Shown in pieces: positions 9,310 through 21,978 of a stretch of 64,000 nt of DNA. The notes under the pieces were generated by a model. It did no database searches and had not been told where the DNA came from. It worked only from the letters and a program-made list of their open reading frames with translations. Numbering within the stretch: position 1 is the stretch's first letter; each line of letters begins with the position of its first letter. The translations under genes were made by a program, and so were the position numbers. The DNA comes from Lates calcarifer (Eukaryota > Chordata > Actinopteri > Centropomidae): the NCBI RefSeq assembly GCF_001640805.2, contig NC_066848.1:13548092-13612091 (forward strand). The letters run 5' to 3'.

Positions 9310-12130
9310 CTAGAAAGACAAAGACAAATGCTGCATCAGTGAAACTGGTATCTGAACATCCTAACACATGTAACCAATCAGGACAAAATATAGATAACAT
9401 GTTCGCGGACTGAATCATTAGTCATGAAAGGATAAACGTCTTCTTATGGATTTTATTTTAGTAAACTGACAACTATGAAGTGCTCCTGCAGAGAAAAGAC
9501 ACCTTCACAAATTCATTTAGTAACAGCACAATGAGTCACACACTCCTCCTGTGTGTGTGTGTGTGTGCGTGCGTGTGTACCTCTATGCGTAGGTTCTGCA
9601 TCTCCTCAGTGAGTGTGTTTCTCTCCTGCATCAGCTGGTTCTGTTTGGCCAGCAGCTCACACACCTGCTGGGCGCTGCTCTGACAGTGACGGTCCAACTG
9701 CTGCAGCCTGCAACACACACACACACACACACACACAATATTGACTTAAACTGTGTGAGAAGAACGTACCCTCCTGGCTGACAAAAAACCAAATGTTGTA
9801 AATATTGAAAGAGCGCTGGATCCACAAAGAGCTTTTAATATCACTGGACTTTGTGTTGATCAAATAATCAACACTGTCTACATCAGTGTGACAGCAGTGT
9901 GTGTTTTATACTCCGAGTACAGACGTACAGAAGGAGGTGATGAAGGAGCTGAAGCATTGTGATGATCTGATGCACTGAATCAATACAAACCCTAATGAAT
10001 AGATCAGACATTGGCCAGATGTGACTGTTACCAAAACACTGCAATAATAAGATGTTATAAAGCTGCTAAAACAACACAGACATTATCCTCCTGCGCTGTA
10101 TAGTCTTTGATCAATAAGTTAGAAAAAGAAGATTTTGGCTGATTCGTGGAGAAAATCTAAACTAGTAGAGCTTTGTCACAGCACTGACTGGACTTTGTGG
10201 AAATACTCATGGTCCCAATACAACCATTACAATAGCAGGTTACATGCCCCAGTCACAAACTAATACTATAATACATCTACAACAAGAGGAATGATTAGTC
10301 GATTAATGAGCGATAGAAAACAAATGGATAACCATTCTGATAACTGATAAATCATTGTAGTAATTTTTCAAATAAAAATGCCAAAATCTGCTCATATGGG
10401 CTTTGTCAGAAAAAAAACTATTTCTGACTTTATAATGTCAGGGAATATTCAAGTTTTTTCTCATAAATTGACAACTTTTTTTTCTCAGAATATCACTCCC
10501 TCCCTAATACTCTGTCGTAATTTTCTGACGTTTTACAGATAAAACATATAATCGATTTATAAAGAAAAATATGATGCAGATTTATTGATTATGAAAATAA
10601 CTGCATCCACTAGGCCCTGTGATAGATGGTCTCTTGTCCAATATCAGCTGGGAATGGCTCCAGTCCCCCCATCTCCTTAAGGATAAACAGAATCGATAAT
10701 GGATGGATGGATGTTGCATCCACTAATATGAGAGGTATGACATCAAATACACAAAACTTTACAACACTGCTGCTGGTGTTAGAATTGAAACGCTTTGCCA
10801 GGTGTAACAGAGCAAAGAGCAGTAAACAGGATTTTAAAGTTTTTCTTCGTCACTCAAACTGTGGCACCACTTTCACATTTCATCAGCCTTAAGTTCCTCC
10901 TTCATTTCATTGTATTGCAGCACAATGCAATCAACTGACCCCAAACTCAAAATTAAACTGATTTTAGTTCACATCGGCAATGGTGGAGGAAGCACTCAGA
11001 TCCTTTACTTAAGTAAAAGTAGGAATACAGCAATATCAAAATACTCCGTTATGAGTAAATGTCCAGCATTCAAAAGTTTACTTAAGTGCATCAGCAAAAT
11101 GTACTTCCAAGTTTCAAAAGTAAAAGCGCTTGGCTCCTGTGACTGAGAAATGATCATATATTACATCACTAGACTGCATCAATGCTGAAGCAGCATTTTA
11201 CTATTTTAGCTGGTCCCAGTGCAGCTCGCTTTAACTACTTCATAGCAGTTTAGTCACAACATAATTCACAAGATCAATCTGGGCGGTTGTGAGAAGACTA
11301 ATGGGGAAGGACAGAAAAGAAAGTTCTGCTACATACATCTGTTTTCATGTTCTGGGATGTTTCTCTAATCTTTGTTTTTTGTGAAATATTAGATGATTAC
11401 ATTTAATTTTACTCTTAAATAACACCATCTGAAGTAGAAACAGAACTGCTAACTAATAGGTCTGCACATTAGATACTACAAAAGGCACTATGACAGAGAA
11501 AACATGTTCCTGTATTTGTAGTTTTGGATGAACTCTGCTTCATTTAGTCATTTTCATTACGTGATCACATTACAAAGTCTAGAGAGTGAGGGTGCAGAAG
11601 ACTTGTTGACTGTTTGTATTTTCACTGTTCTCCACGTGTGTGTGTGTGTGTCTGGACACCGGATCAATCAGTTGATCGGATCACTCAGTATCACACCAAA
11701 CAGTCACAACAGTCTGGTGAGAAAGTTGTGCGAGTGTTGTGTCATTACTGGGATGTCCCAATTAGTGTCACCCCTCTGACACAGCCGCTCCTGCAGACAA
11801 TGAACTCTTTCACTGTGTGTATGTGTGTGTGTGTGTTGGGGAGGTGGTGTTTTCCAGCTGGGGGTTGGGGGTGAGGGTGTATGAATAGTGTGTGTATTTA
11901 GTGTGAGTTTTGAGGGTGGAGGGGCGGAGAGTCTATTTCCCACCAGCAGCCCATTATTTCATTCATCCGTCCATCCATTCAGTCAGTCATCCCCTCTTCT
12001 GATGCAGCGGTGAACTCATTCACACACACACACACACACATCCTGATAATGAGACAGAGAAAATTCTCAGCACTGGAATCCACATTTGCATACTCAACCA
12101 GCCATCCATATTTATCTCAACACACACACA

Positions 12131-12161
<31 letters not shown>

Positions 12162-13504
12162 TACACTGCTAAACACATACATTCCTTGATAATTTCCATT
12201 TTATGCTTTAATTAACTTTAATTCTTTAAGACCCTTTGCTGTGACACTACACATTGTGGTCAGGTGCATCTTGTTTGCTTTAATAATCTTTGACATGTGT
12301 CTACAACTTGATCCACCTGTGGAAAACTGAACGGACTGAACGTAGTTTAGAAACCAAGCCACGAAACCCATGAGCTCTCTGTAGATAAAACTGTGGTGAG
12401 GCATTGATCAGGGCAAAGGTATGAAACCATTTCTGAAGGTTTGAGTGGCACAGTGGCCTCGATCATTATGAAATGGAAGATGTTTGGAACCACTGGGACT
12501 CTTCACAGAGTTGGCCATCCAGCCAAACTGAGTAACCTGGCAAGAAGGGTTTTAATCAGGGAGGGGACCAAAAACCCAACGGTCACTCTAACAGAGCTTC
12601 AGAAGATCTCTGCAGAGAGGGGAGAAGCTGCTGGAAGGACGACCATTTCTGCAGCACTCCACTAGTTAGGACTGTATTGTAGAGTGGCTAGACGGAGGCT
12701 ACTGTGAGAAAAAGCCATATGCTGCCTGCTTAGAGTTGCAGCATTTAAAGGACTCTGAGAGCATGAAGTAAAAAGATTGTCTCGTCTGATGAAATTTAAT
12801 TCTTTGGCAGAGCTGCTCATCATCTGGCTAATACCATCCTATGGTGAGCATGGTGGCAGCATCACGTTGGGATTTGACTAGTCACAATGAGTAAGGATAC
12901 TACAGCAAAAACAAAGTCTGGATGTAACTTTCTAGACTGCATGTAACTGAACATGTTGTACGACAATGACATGAAGCAAACAGCAAGACAAGGCTCGAAT
13001 GGTTTCGGGACAAGTCTGGGCTGAGCTGCTCACAGCTTGTATGCAGCATGTGAGGAGGAATCGCATGTAAAAGTCTGATGGATGTAAAATATCACAAAGC
13101 AAAAGGCCTTGATCACTGCACTGTGTATTAACATGACATAATGATGAGAGTAATCATCTTTCTCTTTGTCTGTCACTGTTTCAACAGGTTCAGAAGGCGG
13201 CGAGTAAGGCAGGGATAATATGTGTAATGAACAAGAGGAGGAGGAGGATGAAGAGAGTTGTGGTTCGGGGCAAAGGGAGACAGGGAGAAGTAGCTAGGGG
13301 GGAGACAGATGCCCCTGCCCTGCTGGTCATGTTGGCAGTGGCAGGGCTGCCTTGCATGCGACAGACGGGGGAGGCGAACATCCCAACTCTCCTCTGCAAT
13401 CTGCTCCCTGTTCTCCCCCCTTCCACATTGTCCTCACTCTGCCCTGCGCTGTCTCCACTGCAGGGTCTAATCCCTTTTTTTTTTTAGGACTGTCCCCCAC
13501 CCCC

Positions 13505-13535
<31 letters not shown>

Positions 13536-13898
13536 GTGTGTCAGCATGCTTTTTTTCATCACCATCAGTCCTCCCTGCTTATACCCAGCTACAGCCTGCC
13601 CTCCCCGAGCTTTTCCTCTCCCCGACCAAAGGACCCGCTGGGCGGTTCATGTCAGACCCGGAGGCTCTGTCCAGTCTTGGAGGCCGAGGGCGATGACCCC
13701 CCCCCCCCCCCCACCCCTCCAGCCCCCACCCCCACCCAGCCCTCCTCCCCCCACCGCCTGGTGTTCCTACAGTCGACTGCCAAGCTGTCCTGACCAGCCA
13801 CCCCCTCTCTCTCTCTCCCTCCTCCCACTCTCCCTCTCCCCTCCTACGCCATCACACAGCACCACAGCATGACACAGCAGGGCACCGCCACGTCACAC

Positions 13899-13953
<55 letters not shown>

Positions 13954-14023
13954 GCCCCTCTGAGTGAAGACACAAGATGAAGATGCAGCCGACGTGCTGC
14001 ACTCGAAGTGCAGGAGGTATTAG

Positions 14024-14060
<37 letters not shown>

Positions 14061-17000
14061 GCAGAGGACCTAAAGGTCAGAAATAGAGCCTGTTGTTCTG
14101 AAGCTGTAAATGTTTGATGAGGGAAGTGTTGAGAATGTGTCGACTGAAAGCCTTTAGCTCCACGCCACCAAACTAATCTGAGTCACGCTGAGAAAATGCC
14201 AGTCCTTATCCAATCACAACCTCTGATCTTTGTGTGTGTAGACGGACCAAACACTTGAAAACAGTACTCTCTGGAAAGAGTATATGCAGCAGTCTGAGAT
14301 TTTGCGGTGATGACTGGCCTGCTCTGAAATTCACACCTGGTCTGCTGGTGGAGATAAACAGTTCAATGGACCACTTCTCAACAGCTCAACACAAATATGA
14401 TACTGGAGCACACGATTCATGTTAGCAATTATTGATAAGGTGCAAATGATAGTATATTTTCCTATTCTGAGAGCACCAACCTTGGTTTGTAGAGGGGCTG
14501 AAGTGCAAGAGATCCCTTGCTGAAGTAAACAAAACAGAATCAATCATCTCTGACACTTATAATGACTTTAAAAGGATCACTGCACCCAAAAAAAAGTTTT
14601 CTCAATTACATTTAGAGATATTTAGCCATATAGATAGCTTTGGTTTTATTTGACCAAATCCGTTTCAACGTTTTCCGCTGCCATCGCAATACAGGGACTG
14701 AACAGTGTTACAGTTTTGGTGCTTACAGCATTTACAATTCATGCTTAAAAGATTTCAACAGCAGCATCTCTTTCCATTGTCCCTGTAGATCTGTATAATC
14801 CACAGAACAGATACTGCAGCACACAGGGTGAATAAAACCAAATGATCAACATAAATAGACTTTGATAGAGGTTTGTAATTTGGATAAACTGATCTTTTAA
14901 TTCTTAATATTTTAAGTTGATTTAAGAATCACTTCTTGAATTTAAGTTAAACCCACTCCAGTCATTTAATGTGACACTTTCATGAAGGCAAGAGAGCAAA
15001 TGATCAAGAGCAAAGTAGCAGAGATATTCTGACTCTTAGGCTCTAGTAGCTCAAAACAAATAAAAAACATAAAAACCTGCATCTCATGTTTCCCATCATG
15101 CAACATACTGGAATCTGTAATTAGACTTTCCCTGCCTATTAAACTCCACACCACAGAGTTTGTAATGCACCCTCCTGTTAACATCTTTAGTCCTAGCGCA
15201 GGTTGAAATAACCCTGACGTTATTTTCTCAGCCACAAAAAAAAAAAGAGAGAGAGAGACTATCCAATCCTCATGATGAAACAACTGATTCTGCGTAAAAT
15301 CAATGTGTACCTTCAAAAAATGTTATTTTGATTTGTGTGTTGCATCTGAGCGCAATCCAGTCCTCATGTCTTCATGGTATTTTTACTAGCAACACTAGTT
15401 TTCCATTTCCACAGAGAGACTGAAGCACTAGGCTGTAAAACACCCAAAATACATGTTTAAGAGAAATACCACCTGTGCAAAACTATCTGCAAATGAGAGT
15501 AATTTCTTTAGTGTAAAATCCAAACACTGGTGCAAAACGCCAACAGGCTTTCAGATACTGCAGTCTGACAGTAAGTGAGCTGAACAGGCAGCCAGTAAAT
15601 CAGTCGGTCAGGTCGTGGCCCGAGATGTTTAAAGCGGCTGCAGGTTGTAAGCTGCAGGTTTATGTAATGCAGTAACTAAAGCTTTGACCCTGGCACACAC
15701 ATAAACAGCCACACACACCGAGTCTGTCTGGACAGAGAGCTGCCAACCTCTGGCCTTCTTATACACCACACACACACACACACACAATAATCCACCTCTT
15801 GTCTCACCTTGCATACCCTGCCTCGAGGGTGGGGGGTGTAAGTGTGTGTGTGTATGTTTGTGTGTGTATTATGGTAGCACTCCTTCCAGCAGCTAAAGCA
15901 GAAAATCCAATAACTGGCCTCTATCGACTGGCACACTCATTAATTAGGGCTTAATACGGCTTAATGCTCGGGCACTGCCCTACACTAACTCACACACACA
16001 CACACACATACACACACACACACAAACACTGCAGGCTGGCTCGCCTCTGCCCGCTGCCTGAAACCGGCGAGGGACAAAGGAAGGCAGGAAGGAAGGAAGC
16101 TCGGATGGATTGATGGATGAGCTGACGGCGAGACAGATAACTGGATGTTTAGGCGAGGGGGATCTGCAGTGGGCGGAGGAAAAAAAACGAGGGATGACAG
16201 TCTGCGGTGTTGGGCGAGGCGCAGGGGACGGGATGGGACGGGACGAGACGGGACAGGGTGGAGGAACAAAGAGGCTGAGGGCTCCAGCTCCAGCCGTCAC
16301 TCTCCCCTGCTGCTGGGCCTGGCCGACGGCTGGTTGTGATGGGGGGAGTGGTGATGGGGTGGGGGTGAGCCTTACCCCCGCTGACCTGGTGAAAGGACAC
16401 CACCTGCTGGATCCCATGGTTTACTGACACACACACACACACATACACGAACACATACACACATGACACCTACATAGAAATAATCCTCAATCACACATTA
16501 AAAACACCTGAAACAGCTTTCAGAGAGAGTTGAGGTGGTAAGTGTGAATTTTGCTCTCCAGCAGACATAATAAAAGCAAGTTTTGCTGGGAGGCAGTTTG
16601 CAGTAATTTCCCCTGACAGCCCGATAATCAAACTCTGCTCACAATCTGCACCTCGAACCGCCGCACTCTCTATTGACTGCTGCTACTAAGGAGATTAATT
16701 ACAACACACACACACGCAGTTACCTCTCTGTGGTATACATCAGTCGTAGCCCACAGCTAGTGTCTAAACTCTGTTGTACGTGTGTATGTGTGTGTGTTTG
16801 TCTGTGTTTGCATATTTATTTACAGGTGGAAACATATCTCCTAAAGGCATGGTCCAGAGGGAAAGTGCTAGCGTCATGTTAGAGAGACAGAGAGAGACCA
16901 TAATAGAAAAAGAAGATCTGGAAGCAGCATTCAGATCTGTCATTCACAAGCCCCATATGAATGTGTGTGTTTTTTTATTACCTAACAAATCAGCTAGTGG

Positions 17001-20000
17001 AGCGTGTCACTTTAAGAAAATATTTACTGGACAGCGCATACATTATCAAAATGACATGGAGAAGAAGCCACAGAGTAAACTAATGTCTCACTGTATAATA
17101 TGTGTGTATTTCCACAAATAAGCACTCAGCGTGGATTATACTGAGGGACGTTACATGATTAAGTATGGAGTATTTTCCTTTATCTGCAGGAAAATAAAGC
17201 AAAGAAAATCTTTGTGAAGATAAACGTGGGCAATAATTGTAGGGCAAATTTCAGCTGTGCTCCTGTAGCAAAATATGCAATGAGAGACAACACACGCACG
17301 CACACACACACACTCTCTCTCTCTCTCTCTTATTCATACACACATTAACACTTTCAGAAACAGAAAAATTGAGAAAAATGAAATAGCACTCTGCTAGAAA
17401 TCAAATGTAACTCTAACCCTAAAAGATAATGAAAATCTTAACTCCAAACACACAAACATTGGACTAACTGAACTTGAGTGCATTTCTTGATGTGTGTGTG
17501 TGTGTGTGTGTAGCATGCGGGGGGCCTAGGGGGGTGAAGAATGCAGGCAGACGGCCTTGGCTTGCCTGGTTACAACAACACTGCCAGGGGCATGAAGGCT
17601 GCAGCTGCCACACACACACACACACACACACAAAACCATATTTTGCCCAATCCCAAGCCCACCATCGCCACCCTCACACCCCAGCGTTCTAGCTAAATCT
17701 TGGCTGGCACACAACTGCACTCAAGAATGTGTGTGTGTGTGCGTGCCTGAAGGCCATACCCCTCTTCCTCTCCACCAACCTGTCATGCCAGTTGTTGCTC
17801 TTGCTAACACGCACATCTGACATGGGAACACGATCGGTGACACTGTGTGCTTCGATCGGGATGAGGCCGACACACGTTCCCTCACTGTTATTTAGTTCTC
17901 CTTCATATTTTCATTTACTGTCATTCCCACTAATCCCTTTCAAACGCGCTCTCTGCTCTGTAAACGCAAACCGTCAACTTCACATGTCAGCGTCACGTCT
18001 GACGGGAGCCCATTTTTCTTTAAAGGTCGCTTCAGCGGTCTGCCTACTCAGGACTTCACATCACTTGTTACTTTTCCTTCACAGCTCAAGTCACACTAAA
18101 TATCTGAAGATACAGGTACATCGATATTATAGCTATGCTACTTGCGCTGTATATTTAAGACATCACCGCAGCGTAATTAATTGCAAATGTAATTATCATT
18201 TCTATGAGTATTTTTGTGCAGGTTTGTTTTATGATGTAGAACATAATTCATGTGTTCATCAGCAAAATCTTGTCATTCACATTAATCGCCAAAAGGATAC
18301 AAATTTAGTAAAACACTACAAAATCAATCAATCACATGAGCAGATTTATGAATTAAAGATCTTGAAAAATCTTAGTCTTTCCACAGAGAAAGGCCTCAGA
18401 GGGTAATGAAAAGGCTTGAAGTACAGAAGTGTTACATGTTTTCTCATGCCTGTAGAAGACATTAATGTGAGATTTTTGTATCTGGATGCTCCAACTTAAA
18501 TGAACTTAAATGAATACAGTATTTTTATTTGGAAATCCATTTAATTTTAAAATCAGTCAAATCAGTGAAGCAGCCTGTGTTTGAACTCTTCTTTCTTGAT
18601 ATCATTATTTCACCGCACCACAGTGCTGAACACTGCGATGAGAGGGAAAAAAGGGTTTTATATGTTACTGGTCTTGTGTGCCAGATGCCCATCACATGAA
18701 CACTGCAGCTCATCTGTCCTGTCATGTTTGAACACAGTCAACATTTTAACTTTTCCATAGAGAACACCTACGTGTTAAAGTCAAAAAGCTGTTCCTTTAA
18801 CATACAGATTAACCCAGAGATCATTTCTAGTAAATTAAAACTATTTATTACCCATTGGGCACCTCACAGTTAAGCCCCTGAATACATTTCTGATTTGCAG
18901 TATCTATTTTAAAGTATCTAACCAGCATCTATTTGTATTTTCCCAGAGCTTAAAATTAAGAGAGACCGAACACTGTCTGTTTAACATTTGATATTTCACT
19001 TCAGCATTTTTGTTTTTTTGAAACTTGTGAGGACTTTCTTTCCTGCTCTTTTGTTTGTTACTGTCCTGCCTGTTTGATATTTGGTGCTGAATGATTTTAT
19101 TGTGAAGCACAGTAACTTTACTTATTTATAGATTTCATGTTTGAAAGGTGCAAATGATTTATGTGAGCAAAGATGTCTTTGACATTTTTCTTTTGTAAGG
19201 ACTCATCAGTGGGTTTAATCCTTTAAAGGATACATACATTTTTAAAAGGGCTCTTCCAGTGTTTTTTTTTTTTTTAAATATATATTCTCTCCCATTTACT
19301 GCAAATCCAATTTACATTACAGCTACATTTTTTATAGATATAAGATTTTTGATTTAAATTCAAATGTAACTAAAAATCAATTTGCAGTTATTTCAAACAC
19401 TCTCCACTTAGATAACTGATGACTATGAACATCATGCCTGTTAGTGCTGTTGTCTGAGTTACATTGCTACTGAGTGGGAACACAATGAAAAAAATGTTGA
19501 TGTTACTTAAAAAAATGTGATCAGATGAAACAGACGATAGACAAAACATTAAAAGATCCAAAGCATTATGGTATCATTCTGAACAATGTTAAGTATTATT
19601 ACAGGATTTGTTATAAATAAGCTACAAGAACCAAAAGACTGTTGTCGTGGGCCCTTAAATCTTTTGTCACTTTATTAGTTGTTTCACACTAGTATCATGC
19701 AAAAATGCTGCATTAAAATAAAGAGCAAATGACAAAATATTTGCTCTACTGACCTGTAAAGGCTGTACAGTATATTATCACAACTTTAACAAGCCGACTA
19801 ATTAAGGGATAGGTCGAATTAGCTCAGTGCTTATTGGACAAACAGACTGAACAGAGCTCATGGTCTAAATCTTTTTAAAAACTTCCAATTGATATCCTCT
19901 ATTTTTGTTTGTTATTTTCTTATCTCTTCTTGTTCACAATAATACTGGGCTATGTTCATCCAGAAATGTCAAATTGGCTTTGTATCATCACACTACATGT

Positions 20001-20704
20001 AGATCTGTCTCTCCTACTGTCTAAATAAAGGATTAAACACTAACATTAAAAGTGAGACGAATTAAAAAATAATAATAAAAAAAAAAACAAATAAAAAGGT
20101 AAATGGGAAAATCAATCAATCTGTTCAAACATACACCAAAGATCAAAACTGGTCTGACGAAACCAGTCTTCAGAAGCTCAGGGCTGGTTAACATTTGCAG
20201 TTTTTGTTTTTTGTTTTTTTTTCCTTGGCAGGTAGTTATATGAAAACAGCTTTGGAAAGTGTTTAGGAGAGATATCAGAAATATATTCTTACCCCGACTT
20301 TAAAAAGAAAAAACAAAGCTGTGAACAGCTCTGGATGAGCACAGAAGTTGTGCCTGCTTTCATTTAGTCACTGTTTTAACAGAGGTTTCAGTGCTGCTGC
20401 GGGCTGTTATATCATCTATCCAGTGTCAAAGTGTTTGCTGCCGTGAGGCCTGCTGACTCTTTTTAAGTCGTGTGTTTGAGTGTTTGCTTTGCTGGCATTA
20501 AAGTGTTTCAGCTGTTGTTACTTTTAACATTTATCTAAAGAAGGGGCAGGTGTTTTCTGTGCGACTTTTCTAGTTGTAGTTTTATGAAGTAGTAGTGTTA
20601 GCGAGTGTCACTGACTGGGGCTCGAGATGTGACGCTTTGCACAGTTAACGCTCCAGCTTGCGAGCCTCTGGCTACAGCCCGACATCTGAGCTGCAAATCT
20701 GTGC

Positions 20705-20741
<37 letters not shown>

Positions 20742-21691
20742 TGTGCGTGTGCCTGTATATGTGATAGAGCTGTAAAGCCACCGTTTGACAATGCTCTTTC
20801 AGCAGGCCGCCCTGCATTCGCTCCCGGCTACAGAAGCCAGCTGGGCAATGCAGAGACAGAGAACGATGAGAAGAGACAGAAAGGAAGATGAAGGAGGAGG
20901 GAGGACGACTGATCAGCGCCATCCAGAGGTAAGAACGTGAGCATGAGAGAAAAAGGAAAAGAGATTTAAGTGGATTAAACTGTTCCTTTCTGCCTTACTG
21001 CGGGTGCAAGTTCGCAGGTGTTCAGTAGCTCACAGCAGTTCCTTAAACACAAAATCAAATGCATCAATAATATATAGTCATTAATATACCTAATACATTT
21101 TTCTTAACATTTCTCACATTTATTTTTTTCAAATTAATTTATTTTGATACATTTAGATTTTTTTTTTTAGAGTGTTCAGGAAATGTATAGCAAACTGGAA
21201 AAGCAGGCATGTTTTAAGGGCGTTCAGTGGCGGCTTAAAAAAATAAAGATACCTCCACCTGCTTTTAACGTTATCTCGTGCCTGAAGCTCTTTTTCTGCA
21301 ATTTCTGTAACACACTCAACTTTTTTTTCCAGGAAAAGAAATGATAAAGAAAAAAACACGATAAAGCAAAGGGGCTGCTGTTTTGTAAAAAATGAAAATG
21401 CCTGATTTGAAAAATGTAGGAAGAAAAAAAAAAAACAGCCCATATGTGTCAGTAAAAATGTGAAATGTAAAAGAGGAGACAGCAGTGATGTTAATATTAA
21501 CGATCTGTGGAGCATGAATGTGAAGCTGCACCTCACACTGGGCCTTCTTCATTGTCTGCATCCCTGATCTCTCCACATCTAAACTCTTTTATCATCCCTC
21601 CATCCATCTCTCGGTACCACTTAGATCACACGCACAGTTACAACTCATCATACACGCAGATGCACACAAACATAGCCCGTATCTGCGCGCG

Positions 21692-21729
<38 letters not shown>

Positions 21730-21947
21730 ACGCACGTTACACACAGATGAGACAAATGAAAGCCGCCCTGTTTTCTTCAGCCCAGCCTCTGCCAACTTAA
21801 TTTGCAAATGAAAAGTTTTGCGAGGAGCGTCCTTTTGCTTCTGGGGCATGGCAGCACACTGTGTGTTTGGGGGTGGTGGGGTGAGGAGAGAGAAGAGGGT
21901 TTGACAGAGGTGTGTGTGTGTGTGTGTGGTGTGTGTGTGTGGTGGTG

Positions 21948-21978
<31 letters not shown>

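Noticed and set aside
17729..18406. 225-codon open frame on the + strand in an sdccag8 intron
   Set aside because: It starts inside a GT repeat, has no recognisable domain, signal or splice context, and its second half is simply AT-rich sequence lacking stops. I treat it as chance.
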